Positions 48,068 to 60,535 of a stretch of 64,000 nucleotides of DNA are shown one piece after another. The position numbers and the translations under genes were made by a program. The DNA is from Phoronis australis (Eukaryota > Phoronida > Phoronidae). The stretch is from assembly GCA_002633005.1 (NCBI GenBank), contig NMRA01000001.1, positions 1,709,506 to 1,773,505 of the forward strand. The letters are read 5' to 3'. Each line of letters begins with the position of its first letter. The first letter of the stretch is position 1. A model generated the notes under the pieces. The model was not told the DNA's origin. It ran no database searches and saw only the letters and a list, made by a program, of their open reading frames with translations.

Positions 48068-48652
48068 TTTAGTGAATGAGTATCCTAAGTTTCCTGGTGC
48101 CCACCTGTCAAAGTATAGTAGTCTAGTTCCCCCTACCCCTGTGCACTTGTCGCATAGCTCTATGTACATTGCAGCCATAGCTTGCCACTTGTCAATGAAG
48201 TTGTTTTTTAATGTTGCGAGGTAAGTTGCAACACATCTGAGTGAGGCAATCGTTCTTCAACAGAGTCTGCTGTCTGCTCAAAAGTTTGTTAGGGGCCCTA
48301 TCTTTCGAATTTTAGGTCATGCACACAATACATTTAAATATTTCCACTGAAGAGGTAAGGTGACTCCTGTATGTGAGAATTACATGGTTATTCCTGCAAT
48401 TTTATTGAGTGGATAGATTTCACTACGGTTGCCATGGTTGAGTGTTAACTTTTTTATAATATTTACCCAGTGACAGGTGTGCAAATTGACTTGGTCACGC
48501 CACCAGGTGATTTTTCCCTGGTTGTTTTTAAACATCAACTGAACTACTGCATGAGTTGATTTTGATAAAACAGACTTCTAGTGCAGCAGGCACTGTAAAA
48601 GATCTGCGTTTGAAAGTGAGTAAAACATAGGTACGCTCTATATTCATATACC

Positions 48653-48729
48653 TGTGTGTGTGTGTGCGTGTGTGTGTGTGTGCGCGCGTGTATGTGCGCG
48701 CGTGTGTGTGCGCGCGTGCGTGCGTGTGT
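48653..48729 (+). repeat. (GT)n/(GC)n microsatellite, copy B
   Basis: Allelic counterpart of 40984-41062 with different repeat order, including a TATG interruption. Confidence 0.95.
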
Positions 48730-49624
48730 CTTGCATCATTTGTTAGAGTGGAACAGGGTTACGTTATACACAAAATGGTGGTGCATCATATGTGCCCACA
48801 ATGTCTTGATATTGAATATTCCGTAAAACTGATTAAAGCTTTTGTTCCTGATGGGCATTTTTGTATGTTTCTTTTAGGCAGACGATGAAACCTTCCTATT
48901 TTCAGACGGGCTTCCCATATTTTGCATCATTTAGTTACGATACCGGAATAGAAGCATACCGTTTCTGGTGTAGTCATGTTGCTTTTGTTTCATTGTTGAA
49001 GTGCTTTTAACGTTGTTGTGAATGGCCACATTTTTCACAACATACAATGGTTAAGTTATGATGTAGAAGTTGAACATGGAAAAGCGTTAATTTGGTGTGA
49101 AGTATCTTTCATTTAAAATCATAAAATAAAATGCCATATTGTGTCTTAAATTGGTGAAACTTTACCGTAAGCATTTACTGGTACCTGAACAGCCTAAACG
49201 GGTACCTAAACGCCCGTTTGAGTTGCTAAAGTTTGCAGAGAGGCTTTTTATACACTCACGTGGATGAATGTTGTCATCCCTTGCTGGAAGTTCACATGAA
49301 AATTGACATTTGGTTTCTATGGAAGACAACACGTGCTCATTTTATGGCATATTGTATGCAGTGGCATATTTTGTACTTCAGTGTCCTCTTTGGCATATGT
49401 CTTTCTTTCTGCTAAACAATTTGAAAAATAAAATAGTAGTCAAATCGGGTAATTTGAAGGGGTCCATTTTCAACGAAAAACCTAAGTGGCGATGATTTTT
49501 GAACTAACAGTTCTTGGTAGAATGCTTTATGTTTGGCAGATTACGTTATGTCCAGGATAGAGCTCCAGTTTTTAACCATTTTCAGTTCTGACTTGTGCAG
49601 TGTCCCCTAGTGACAATTTTATTA

Positions 49625-49781
49625 CCGTAAACGTTCGGGTAAACGCCCATGCTCAGTTAACCGCCCACCCCCTACTTTAGGTGGATTTTCGATTTAACCG
49701 CCCACTGCTCGGTTAAGCGCCCCCCTGCGATTTTTGAAGATTTCCAGTTAAGCGCCCACCTCTCGGTTAAGCGCCCATCCC
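49625..49781. mobile_element. GTTAAGCGCCC-type MITE, left part, copy B only
   Basis: Left TIR CCGTAAACGTTCGGGTAAAC after TA (49623-49624), then the same subterminal repeats as at 43413. The right part is lost in the N gap. Copy A has no insertion here: TTTTATTA continues as GTTAACTTTTGGC at about 42085. Confidence 0.85.
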
Positions 49782-50051
49782 NNNNNNNNNNNNNNNNNNN
49801 NNNNNNNNNNNNNNNNNNNNNNNNNNNNNNNNNNNNNNNNNNNNNNNNNNNNNNNNNNNNNNNNNNNNNNNNNNNNNNNNNNNNNNNNNNNNNNNNNNNN
49901 NNNNNNNNNNNNNNNNNNNNNNNNNNNNNNNNNNNNNNNNNNNNNNNNNNNNNNNNNNNNNNNNNNNNNNNNNNNNNNNNNNNNNNNNNNNNNNNNNNNN
50001 NNNNNNNNNNNNNNNNNNNNNNNNNNNNNNNNNNNNNNNNNNNNNNNNNNN
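49782..50051. other. assembly gap, 270 N
   Basis: By comparison with copy A, the gap hides the rest of the MITE and about 150 bp corresponding to 42086-42235. Confidence 0.99.
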
Positions 50052-52457
50052 TTTTTTGCCATTGTTATTGTTACTTGAACACCTTTTTCAAGTAAAATTT
50101 CATTTTTCAGAAAGGTACATTCATAGCAAATTAATGCCTGGGTCAATTTTATTAAAACCTTTTTTAAATGAAAATTTCACCAGTTACCTCAAAAGCGCTG
50201 TTAGGAATTTTTGATTAGTGTCTTAGTTTGGTTTCTGTGACAAATCCAACTTGCAAAACGTAAGGTGTTTTTTGTGAAAAAATAGCAGTCGTATTCGTCT
50301 TTATTACATTACGCAAAAACTAGGCCTTTATATCGAAAATCCTGAGTTTTTGAGATTGATGAATAAATGTTGAGTTTGGAAAGTTTTAGTGAAATTCACT
50401 GAGCCGTTTTCGAGAACTAGTGTTCCTAAGTTTAAATTAAGTTGATTTGCCGAAGCCGAGAAAAAGCTGATTAAGTTGGGACACGTGAAAATCTCAAGGT
50501 CTGGTTAATTCTTCCGTGAAAACTTGTTTTTGGTCAATAGAACTGATGCATGCCTTAACCTTGTTCACTATTTCAATATTCACTCTCAATGTCAATTAAA
50601 TTTGCAGTACGCAATTTAATTATCGCTAAAACGTTTAATTTTGTTACCCTCTCCAGTCTGAGAGGGGGATCAACTTAAAAGTAGGTCAACAATTCACTGT
50701 TACACACACCATGCGCCAGGAGACTGATATGAAACCAAGTCTGTTAAAGCACGTGGTGAGCATGAGATGGATGAGGCGAAATGTCAAGTTTCCTATAAAA
50801 TTAAGGAATTTGGGTGGGGATTTATCTCTTTTCACAACTTGCTGTGTTTGTGAGCACAAAATCAAAGAGGCATGAGGCGACTCAGAGCATTCGTTCTTAA
50901 TGGTTGTATGCATGCAAACGCACAGCTCCCTCAGGATCAAAATCGTGTTTTGTCTTCGTTTTCCACGGCATCTTTCTACCTAATGTACACCCCGTTGACT
51001 CAATATTATGGCAACTCGATAAATGAAATGACTGAGGGAGTGTACTGAGCTCCTCTGTGCATAGCGGAAGATTGGATTTGAGTGACAGCCCCGTAACCTA
51101 TGACCTAAGATAAGTACCAAACAAATTTCCATGCAGTTGTGCAATTCCGAGGTGGTTCTGCTCGATCTTTTTTTCTAGCTACTGGTATATGTTTTGTATC
51201 TGAAGCCCCCCGAGAATGAAGATAAGGTATTTTGTTAGATATATATGAAATATTGTAAAACTTGACAATTTCTGTGAATAAGGTGTGAGATATTATTAAG
51301 AAAAGTTCAATAGAACATATAGACATATCTGAAATATTGTAAAAATGACCAATTTTTGTGAATAAGGTTTGAGATATCCTAAGTTGGGGCTGGGTGTTAA
51401 ACCATGCATGGGCATTTGGAAATTAAGCTCTATCCTGTTAATGGGCATCAACCCAGAGGAATGTGGTGTATATTTTGATTTGTTTCTGGTTTGCTATAAA
51501 TATTTTCCGTCATGAGATTTTTAGTTACAAAGTGATAAGGTGTGTTCATTTCCTGTGTTACGAATTGAATCGTGATCAATGGAAACTGTACCTTGAGTTT
51601 TCCAATGCTGCTACTCTTTCTCTAGTCTCAGATGTGACATTTACATTGCATCTATGTAGTGTGGATGAATCCCTGTCATAAACAACTGATAACTCCATAT
51701 ATTTATGTAGTGGGTTAGGTCACGCAAAGGCCTGACTATAAATTTGTGTCTGCTCCGAATTTTATTGTCTTCGCACGCTAATGTCATGTCAATAAAAGGC
51801 TTGGATGAAATTTCTGCTTAGAAAACTCTGTCATGTAGTTGTTTTATGATCATGATTGTAAACAGCTCATAAAGAAAAACTCTGTCATTGACAAAAGAAG
51901 TGGCCCACTCCAGGTGTACAAGTTCATTGAGTTGCTATTGAGAAAACTGGTGTCTATGAGTGCGGAAAGTGCCTGCCTAATGATATTGCCACTTATAATT
52001 GACATGTTGAGAACAGCAGGTACTAATCAATTGATTTCTTATGTTTATGTACCATGTAATGGAATAACAACAGATTGGTTGTGTGGGGTCAAGAAATGCA
52101 AATTGCAGTACAATTGTCATTTTCAGGACAGGAAACAATTATTAATTTTTAATGAACAGGATAGCCATTCTACTATTTCATTTCGGACTCTTATGGACTT
52201 TTTCTTCAACAAGATGAGTGGGTGTGTTCCGCTGTTATCACTGTCCTAATCCAGACCAAAGGAGTACCTGGTCTACTGGGAAAATGTAACTGAGACAACA
52301 GAGAGGGGTAAACAATGTACACAAAAGTGTGTACAGCATCAGGATACTGACTCTCTGAGCAAACTGTGGCACCCAATCCTCCAACCCATCCAATCTTAGA
52401 CTCCCCACTTTAGGATGGATAAAGAGAAGACTGTATGCTGTGCTCCCTTCTTGAATA

Positions 52458-52458
52458 N
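52458..52458. other. single-N assembly join
   Basis: TTGAATA-N-GTTTTCATT in copy B corresponds to two points 425 bp apart in copy A (45627 and 46053). This is either a real deletion or missing sequence. Confidence 0.8.
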
Positions 52459-52529
52459 GTTTTCATTATTAAGACAATCCTGAAGGTATATGACTTTTTA
52501 GACCATAACATCTGATAATTCATAGTTTA

Positions 52530-53400
52530 TTGTGCCCACAATACACTCAGCAGATAGATAGGGGACAAGGGCACAATGAACACATGTGTATGAGCATCAT
52601 ACCGTCCATCTGGCGCCAGCAGCTGTTATGTGTCTCTCTAAATCTCAATATTCAAAGTATCTTCAAAATTGGTAGGTCATGCTGAGAAGAGGAGGGCCGA
52701 CAGTTATTTTTGGACGGCTCTGACTACCGTACTGGGTTTCCCCTTGTGGCATTTTTGTGTGTTTGTCCGTTCTTCTTAGATCCTGTGCCAAGCCTTATGA
52801 CAACTGTATTTCTACAAACATGACAACAAATGAGCCCTCCAGTGGTAATTCTGTATTTTAACAGTTGCCTTTGACTCTTGACTCCTTGACGGATTATTTG
52901 AAATTTGCTGAACATGGTGGATGCAATGGTTTTGCACAACCTGGAGGCCATTTTTATCATTTTGGTGTCTGTTTTTGGCATATTGCTCTTTGTCTCCAAA
53001 ATTGCTCAAAGAATTTAGATGTGTTGTTACTGAGGAGATTGTGACTGACCTTAATTTTCGGACAGCTCCGACTGTTCTGCCACATTCTAATGATGTTTTT
53101 TGAGTCTACAGCTGTATGGTTTAAATGCCTTATAGAATTTTTGTGAAATTTGGCATATGTATTTTTATGGACATGATAACAAATTAATAACAATTTTTGG
53201 ATGTATCCATTTTGCTTTCACCTCCAGTGGCAATATCATTTTTTACATTTTCTTCTTTATCTTCAGAGTACATTGACGGATTTTCATGAATGTGTTTCCA
53301 AGAAAGAAACAATGACATCATTCACATTTTTTAATGGATTCCGTGAATTTTATACCACCTAGTGGCCATTCTTATTGTTTTCGGAATCTGCCTCTGTGTC
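52530..53400 (+). repeat. CTCF-site-like repeat family, copy 3' (in duplication B)
   Basis: Nearly identical to 46126-46990, including ACCACCTAGTGGCC at about 53355-53368. Confidence 0.75.
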
Positions 53401-53708
53401 ATTCATTGATTTTATCAAAATTAAGGCGCTGTCGATTTTTTTTATCCCCGTTTGCTGGCTGGTAACAGTACAGGCTCTGCTCCAGTCGCACTGACGGCGT
53501 TTTCTCGGCCTGGGTTCCTGAATGAATTGTACTTCCAGGTTTGCGGCAAGTTCAAAAAAGCGGGGTTTCTTCGGGTGCGAATCGTGAGTGGCGCGTTCAT
53601 TTAAACTTTTTTCGAGTACGGATCGTGTATTAGTTATGGGGTAGGTACTTCTTGGAACCTTATAACATCTTCTAACCATGTAATAAGGGTTAACAACGCG
53701 TGAGAGAA

Positions 53709-53812
53709 GGACTTTAAGCGCCCATCCTCGACTTTCAAATATTGAAGACTTAGCACCCAGTTCTAAGGAAACGCGCGACTTCCCGACATTTAGATAAAGA
53801 TCGATGATTAGT
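53709..53812. mobile_element. MITE fragment (interior of the GTTAAGCGCCC family)
   Basis: TTTAAGCGCCCATCCTCGAC, TTAGCACCCAGTTCTAAGGA and CGACATTTAGATAAAGAT follow the order of 43550-43640 in the full element but are diverged. No TIR is present. Confidence 0.7.
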
Positions 53813-55081
53813 GGGAATGTTTAAAATATTGATCATGTATGCGATGCAAATTGTGGGCGCACATCAAAGCATTGTGGGCAAAATATGAGATACTCTTGCT
53901 TTGGATTATTAGGTGTGTATATGACATTTTAAGTCATTTGTCATGCAATGCCAAGGGAATGCTCAAATATAGAAACTCTTTTTCAACTAATTAACGTTAA
54001 TACCATTCTGAGGATCCTGTGACAAGTTTGACATGTAGTGTCATTAGTTAATGTGGAGAATGAGTTTATGTATTAATTAAAGAGACCTACAGGGGTAGGA
54101 GTCAGCCATGCATCTTGAATACATGAAAATTTTCCTTGGCACCTGATTGCTTAATTGGGCCAACAGGCACATTGAAACTGTAAATGTCTTGCCAAGGATA
54201 TAGGTATTGCTTACCAGCTGATGAAATTTCGTTGACAATGTTGGTAACCAAAAATAAATCAATTTCAACGATATAGGTGCATAGCAAGATAAAAAAGTGT
54301 TTGGGTTGCCCAAATTAAACAAACTATGAGTTGCCATCATTTTCGCTAATTTACCACCCCCATCACCAGCATAGTTTCATCATTGGTGTTGTAAATTATT
54401 GGGGACAGGTGCAGCCTGGTCCTCTGTGTCTTATGACCTTGAATATTCGAAAATACTGTACAGATTCCCACTGTTAATTAACATGTTTGGTTCAAATTAA
54501 AAATATGGTTAACATTTAGACCACTCGTTATCTGAGTAATGTACTGGGATATAGCAGGCAAAATCGTGAAAGATTTTGAGGTACTGTGGGTCAGTTGTCC
54601 CCATATTTTTTTTTAAAGGGTCCTTGTGTCTAGTTTGGATGCTTCAGCCAGGTGTAGGTAAATAAGCTTAATTTTCACGTCCATGAATCCAGGAATGTAT
54701 AAAAATTGCTGCCCTTATTTGCAGAAATAATTCATTAATCTTGCTTGTTTAATGTTGCTACATTTTTTCTAACTAGCCTAATTATCTGTTCAAAACACTA
54801 GAATCACACTCCTTATGTCCCCACATAATACATACATCACATCACAAAAGTAATGACAGTCTTTTTTAATACTTACACATCGGAATGGGGATCATGGATT
54901 TGTAAGCAGAAACTTTATTTTATCTTTTCTTTATATAAAGTATAAAGCTCCAAAGTAATGCTTTACCAGGTACAATTTTGAAAACTTGCTGGCCGCTTAC
55001 TACAGTGTAGGAAAATATTGAAAAACAAGAGAAGGGCAATTATTTTTGTCTGATATTTTTTTAAGTGTTCATCAATAACAG
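53813..55081. other. intergenic, nothing recognised
   Basis: AT-rich DNA. Two overlapping minus-strand frames at 54077-54340 (87 and 61 codons) match no family I know. Confidence 0.5.
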
Positions 55082-55679
55082 TTTTTTTAATGTTTATTAC
55101 GAAATCTTCAGAATACAATGAATATACATAACCCAGAAAGCACCAAGAGGCATTAGATCTGGGTAAAAAAAATACAAAGAAGTCTATATATACAATGATT
55201 ACGAATACATAAATAAAAAAACTGATGTTAAGAATACAATGATATATGATAATGAATGAAAATAATTCATTTTCATACAGATGTATAAAATTCTATCCAC
55301 TCACACTAAGAGATTTAATGTTATAAAGAAATTCTGATACTATTTCAAATAAAACCTTATTTTCGTTTGAGTTAAGTTCTTGACATCCATACAGAAAGAA
55401 ATTAATTTTGTTGTACAATTGCGGAATTTCAAAATATTTTTTATAAACATTGGGGTAATGTTCGAGTGCCTGGAAGAGCTGTACCCTCTCCTCCTTGCAT
55501 ACCTCACAAGCAAAGAAAACATGAGAATATGTCTGGGTATCTCCACAGGAACACAGAGGCGAAATATTATTAAAATTATGTCTAAATTTCTCGTTGTTTA
55601 GGAATAGACCACATCTTGATCTGTATAGGGTTATTTCATGGTTGCGGGGAAGTTGGAATGATGTCAATGGGACTGGCAT
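55082..55679 (-). pseudogene. 5'-truncated non-LTR retrotransposon, ORF2 C-terminus and 3' UTR
   Basis: The 128-codon frame 55293-55679 has the C-terminal segment typical of LINE reverse transcriptase ORFs: LPRNHEITLYRSRCGLFL, then a cysteine/histidine knuckle SPLCSCGDTQTYSHVFFAC (C-x-C ... H-x4-C), then helices. In-frame similarity seems to go on upstream (HYSRL before the Met) but meets a TAA a few codons back. The 3' UTR (55082-55292) ends with AATAAA (minus strand, 55093-55098) and a short A-tail (T-run 55082-55088). The reverse transcriptase core and endonuclease are missing. The clade cannot be fixed from this piece, and no target duplication was found. Confidence 0.75.
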
Positions 55680-55839
55680 TAGTCTGGAGTAGTGGTATGC
55701 ATTTTAAAGTTATTTTTGAGAGTGACGATTGAAGTGCTTTCTTTTATTTTGAATGGTAAGTCAAGAAGAATTCAAATGTAAAGTCATCTCATAAATATTC
55801 AAGCAACCAGTACATTGCATGCATGTTTAAACTAGAATC

Positions 55840-57420
55840 TCATTATTCTCTAGTGGCAATTTTTTAGTTTAGTATTTACTTTTGGTGTCATACTTTCCAT
55901 CTGCCACACTCCTTGAAGAGTGGTCATCCTATGGCAGCTCAGTTTGTGTGAACCTGAGCATTTGGTGTTGATTATTGGATTATCTCACAGCTCTCACAGC
56001 TCTCTACTGCACCCTCCCCCCAACCCCTGGTGACAATTTTCATTTCTATTGTGGTAGGTTCAATACCTTGCGAGATTTCAGTCGAACAACCAGCCTTAGA
56101 AGTAAAGTTTACTGCTGTTGAACACTCTAATGTGTCAAATTTGTGGAAAATGATGAGAACCCCTTATATTAAGTTCGCTATTTGTAATGCACACGGTGGG
56201 CTCATATCAATAATCTGCATTGCTCTTCATTTTCAACAACCGATACTTCCCATTGTTAAACGTAAATTTAAAAAGTGAGACGAATCCATCAGCTATAGAC
56301 ACAGAAAAAATTGCAACGAAATCGAAAAATAGCTGAAAGGATTCCTTTACAACTTAACATATGAATAGTTTTACCTATTTTGAAATGAATAGTTCATATT
56401 ATCCTATGTAAAATAGACTTCGCTAAAATAACCTTCTGGGAACTTAACCCTGCAGGTTCATTTAAGGTATTTGCACATCTTGTGATGTGCCCACATTGCA
56501 CATTTTCTCTTCCAATGTGTTTGTCCAGACTGGCGTCCACTGCTATATCTTCATAACCTCTTGATGGGTGTTCATGAAATTTTGCGAACATGTTCCTATC
56601 GTGGATCTCACAGCATGCAGTGCTGCACGGATTCAACTATTGGTGTGCCCCTAGTGTTAATTTCATTTTTTTAAAAAGAGGATGACTTAAGTCCATTTTC
56701 TGATGGGTTTGACACATATTTTGTGCACCGTAGTGGCCACTTTGGGCCTCTTTTATCTTTGAAACCGCTTGAAGGATCATTACAAAAATTAGCATAAACA
56801 TAGTCTTATCGAGAAAACCATGGCTGATGTTGATTTTCAGATAGATCTGAGTGCTGTGACATCGTGGCCCTTTGCCTGCATCTCATTGCTACCATTAGTT
56901 CCTTGATGGATCTTCATGTTTGATGTGCTCCTATATAGATTTGACAGAGTGTAAAATCCTCTAATGCTGGCATTGTTTTTCTTAATGTGTATGCCACAAT
57001 ATCTACAAAGTTTCTCTAAATAGATGTTTAGGTAATATGGCGAATGGATTACTATCAAGGAGACATGAGCATGTAAAATATATCACACAGCTGGCGATTT
57101 TTGATAATATCGTATTCGACTCCTATGGCGTCCCCATTTAGCATTTTTGTCTTCTTTACTGATATCTATAAAATTACTAAGTGGATCTTTCTGAATTTTG
57201 GCAAATAGTGTATCTACCGTAACAGTCAAGAGAGCTCAGCTTGACTTCATTTTTATGAATCTGTCTAACGTGGCGCCCCCTTGTGGTAATTTTAGTGAAT
57301 GCTGAACCCATGTGGCAATCTATTTTGCAGCCACATCTCCATATAATTACCAAACTTGCCTGCTTGGACAGATCTGGTCGCAAAATTATGACAACACAAT
57401 TTGAATGCAATATAGGGTAG
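55840..57420 (+). repeat. CTCF-site-like repeat family, copy 4 (degenerate)
   Basis: A main block starts near 56485 (GATGTGCCCACATTGC). Degenerate monomers have sites near 56645 (CCCCTAGTG), 56729 (GTAGTGGCCA) and 57275-57286 (GCCCCCTTGTGG, 11 of 12). Outlying monomers occur at 55846 (TCTAGTGGCAATTTT) and 56024 (CCCTGGTGACAATTTT). No coding region. Confidence 0.65.
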
Positions 57421-58620
57421 TAGGAAAGGTAGCACTGGGATTCCTTTCTGGGTTAGGTTGGCTTTCAAAGAGTGGCATTAAACAATCTGAGGTTGTCTGG
57501 GGTCCTTGGTTTTAGCAACCTCCTAATGTCTGACTTTACTGAAACATTACCCATTTTTGTGCTATTGTTAGATGAAACTGGCTTGATATAAAAAATATCT
57601 GCAGTTCGTTTTTTAAACCTCAAAATTAGACAAGAAATTTAAAGTTACCAGGTGTCCTCCAACTCGGCATTGTCTAAAGCACATGGCTCACATGGATCTG
57701 GTCTGGTGCATTGGCTTATTTGATAGGAATCATTTTAGGACAGACTAAACCAGCTTACACAACCTGTCTGGTGACAACTCATGTTTTCATGTTAGCACAC
57801 TAAATTGTGCTAGTGTTTAGTTGACTATGGTGACAAGAGCTCGAATTCCTCTGCCTTGGCCAGAGTACCTTTCTTTATGACTGAGAATGAAGGGAATTAA
57901 TAGGCAAGTTGGAAAGGTTGTGTTAGAGTCATTGTGGCTCTTATGTTTGGATTATCAATCATCCATTTCAGATACTGGGTAAGGAGTTTGAACCCCTTTC
58001 CCTGTTATGCAATAGTTTCTGCCTTAGCTTTGTTTTGTCTTGAAATTTCATTGGTTCTCTTTGGTCCTAAATTTGCATGTTGGCCAATTGCAGTGTGTTT
58101 TTAAGTGTTTCAGGGTGTTGTCTAGCTCTTTGTCTTAAGCAATCTGTACAATTTTTTACAAGCAGAATTCTCCTTATTCAGTTCTGTTCCATCTGGTTAA
58201 AATTGTGCTTCTGTGAAGGTGTACAGTCCAGTGAGTATTTGGTAAAAATTCTTCAGTTTGGTGGACAGGGGAAATTTCATTTTGCTAATTTCTCAAGAAA
58301 GACAACTTTTCAAAAAAATCGCTTTGCTTTTGGCATGGTTTGTGTTTTGTATTATTTGTTTTGTAATATTTTGAGCATTTGTAACAACCTGGTAATCCTC
58401 TGATTAAATAGATTTTAGTGATTATTTTTTGTTCCAGTTGAAGAATTTTTGTATTATTTGTTCCCCTTAGTGGTTCCTAAGTAACAGAACAGTGTTATCA
58501 GTTGTACGTACCTTATACTCTTCTAGTCTTCGTCTATCATATTTTGTAACTGCTCCACATTTGCCGAGTGTTAATTCACCAGTCAGCGCTGGATTTGGAA
58601 ACAGGAAACGGCTGATTGTT
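57421..58620. other. intergenic, nothing recognised
   Basis: AT-rich DNA. The 108-codon plus frame at 58077-58403 is hydrophobic low-information sequence and is likely chance. Confidence 0.5.
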
Positions 58621-58621
58621 A

Positions 58622-60535
58622 TACGCCCACATAATTATATGTGAGTGCATATTGCCATCATCTCTGTCTAGGTGTCTGGCGTCCGCAGCTGTATATCCTA
58701 AACACCTTGCTGGATTTTAATGAAATTTGGCAAGTGTGTTCCTCAGTGGCTGACGAAAGACGACAAGATTCGGACAGTCGTGAATACCACTGTGCCACCC
58801 AGCGGCAATTTTATTACGTTTGCCTCTACGGTATCTTCAGAGTTCCTTGATGGTTTTCATGAAATTCGGCAAATAGGCTTTTAATGTGAAGGTGATGTCA
58901 TGCCGTTCCATTTTCGGATGGATTTGACAATTTTATGCCACCTTGTGGACATTTTTGTTATTTTTGGGTCAGTTTTCTGGTGTCCACTTCTCTAGCAGCC
59001 TTACCACTGAAAAGATCATTATAAAATTTTATAGATGTGTTGTTGATGAAAGGCTACGACTGACATTGATACGGATGGGTCCGACTACTGTATTGCTCCT
59101 AGTGGTGATTTTGTTTTTTGCGTTTGTGGCCGAATCTCCTTAACCCTTTGAAGAAGCTTTATGAAATTTGAAAGATGCTTTCCTGTGGAGCTGTCGACAA
59201 GTGGTAACAAGTGATCCAAATACCACTGCCCCCAAGTGGCAAAATGTTTTTTTACATTTGCCTCTGTCTTCGAATTTCAGTAAGGTATTTACATGAAATT
59301 TGCAAATAAGTATTTAATATAGAAGCAATGATGCCATTCCATTTTTGGACAGATTCAACGAACTATACACCTCCTTGTGGTCATTTTTGGTATTTTTGCA
59401 TCCGTTTTCTGGGGTCCGCTTCTTTATCTGCCATAACGCCCAATGGATCATTATGAAAATACTGATATGTTGCTGATAAGAAGGCCACGACTGACGTTGG
59501 CTTTCGGACCGGTCTGACTACTGTGTCATCCCCTTATGGTGATTTTTTTGCGTCTGCAGCTGAATCTCTAACCCTTTGAAGGAGCTTTGTGAAATTTGAA
59601 AGATGTATTCCTATGCAGCCGTCAGGAAACAGTAACGGGTGTCGAACTGATCCAAATACCACTGTGCCCCCTAGGGGCAAAATGTTTTTTTTTATGTTTG
59701 CCTCTTTATCTTTGGATTTCAGTAATGTATTTTCATGAAATTAAGCAAGTAGGTTTACATTAAGAAGATGACGCTTTCCCATTTTCAGACAGATTTGATG
59801 TAAATTCTGTGCCACCTGGTGGTCATTTTTCTTATTTTTGCATCCGTATGCTGGCATCCACCTCCCTATCTGTCATATTGCATAGAAGACCATGAGAATT
59901 TACAGATGTGCTTCTGATTAGAAGGCCACAACTAACGTTGACATTCAGTCGATTCCGATTACTGTGTCGTCCCCAAGTGGTCTGATTTGGTTTCTTTGCG
60001 TCGGCCGAAGCTCCTTGACCCTTTGAAGGAGCTTTGTGAAATTTCAAAAATGTGTTCCTATGGAGCCTGTGACATGTGGTAACAAATGTCGAACTAATAC
60101 AATTACCACTGTTCCTCCTAGTAGCAAAATGGATTTTACATGTATCCTTGAAGCTCATGAATATATTTTAAATTTCATGAAATTCCATTAAGGAGATGAC
60201 TAACGCCTTCCCATTTTCGGACATGTTTGATATTTCTGTGCTACCTGATGGCCATTTAAAAATTTCCATGTATGTTTTTGCCAAACTCCTCAAGGGATGA
60301 AAATTCCTGATACGAAGACCCTGACTGATGTGAAATTTCCGATGTTTTTTACCATTCTGGCGTTCCTTTAGGAGGAATTTTGCGTTTTTGCATCTGCGGC
60401 TATATTTCCTTAACCCTTTTTTAGGATCTTTGCGAAATTTGGCTATAACCAGGCTTTTAAGGAAATGGCAGGAAATCACGAGTTTTTGACCAATCGGACT
60501 ATAGCGCATTTCAACGCTCCTCCATTGCTCTTGTT
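58622..60535 (+). repeat. CTCF-site-like repeat family, copy 5 (longest)
   Basis: Starts ACGCCCACATAATTATATGT and ends GCGCATTTCAACGCTCCTCC...TTGCTCTTGTT. Eleven monomers with sites near 58797, 58941, 59098, 59231, 59370, 59535, 59669, 59815, 59989, 60118 and 60241; mean spacing about 145 bp. The site GCCACCTGGTGG (59811-59822) is a full core match on the reverse strand. Monomers alternate between '...GTGCCCCCTAGTGGCAA' and '...GCCACCTNGTGGNCATTTTT' types, a higher-order pattern. Confidence 0.88.

Larger units (their letters stand above)
47290..53621 (+). repeat. direct duplication 2, copy B (6.3 kb)
   Basis: Second copy of 39621-47214, same orientation. It contains a 270-N gap (49782-50051) and an N at 52458 that replaces 425 bp present in A. 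After TTCGAGTACGG at 53621 it continues into unique DNA. Confidence 0.92.

Noticed and set aside
49748-50146. 132-codon frame across the N gap
   Set aside because: It is mostly undetermined residues, so it has no meaning.
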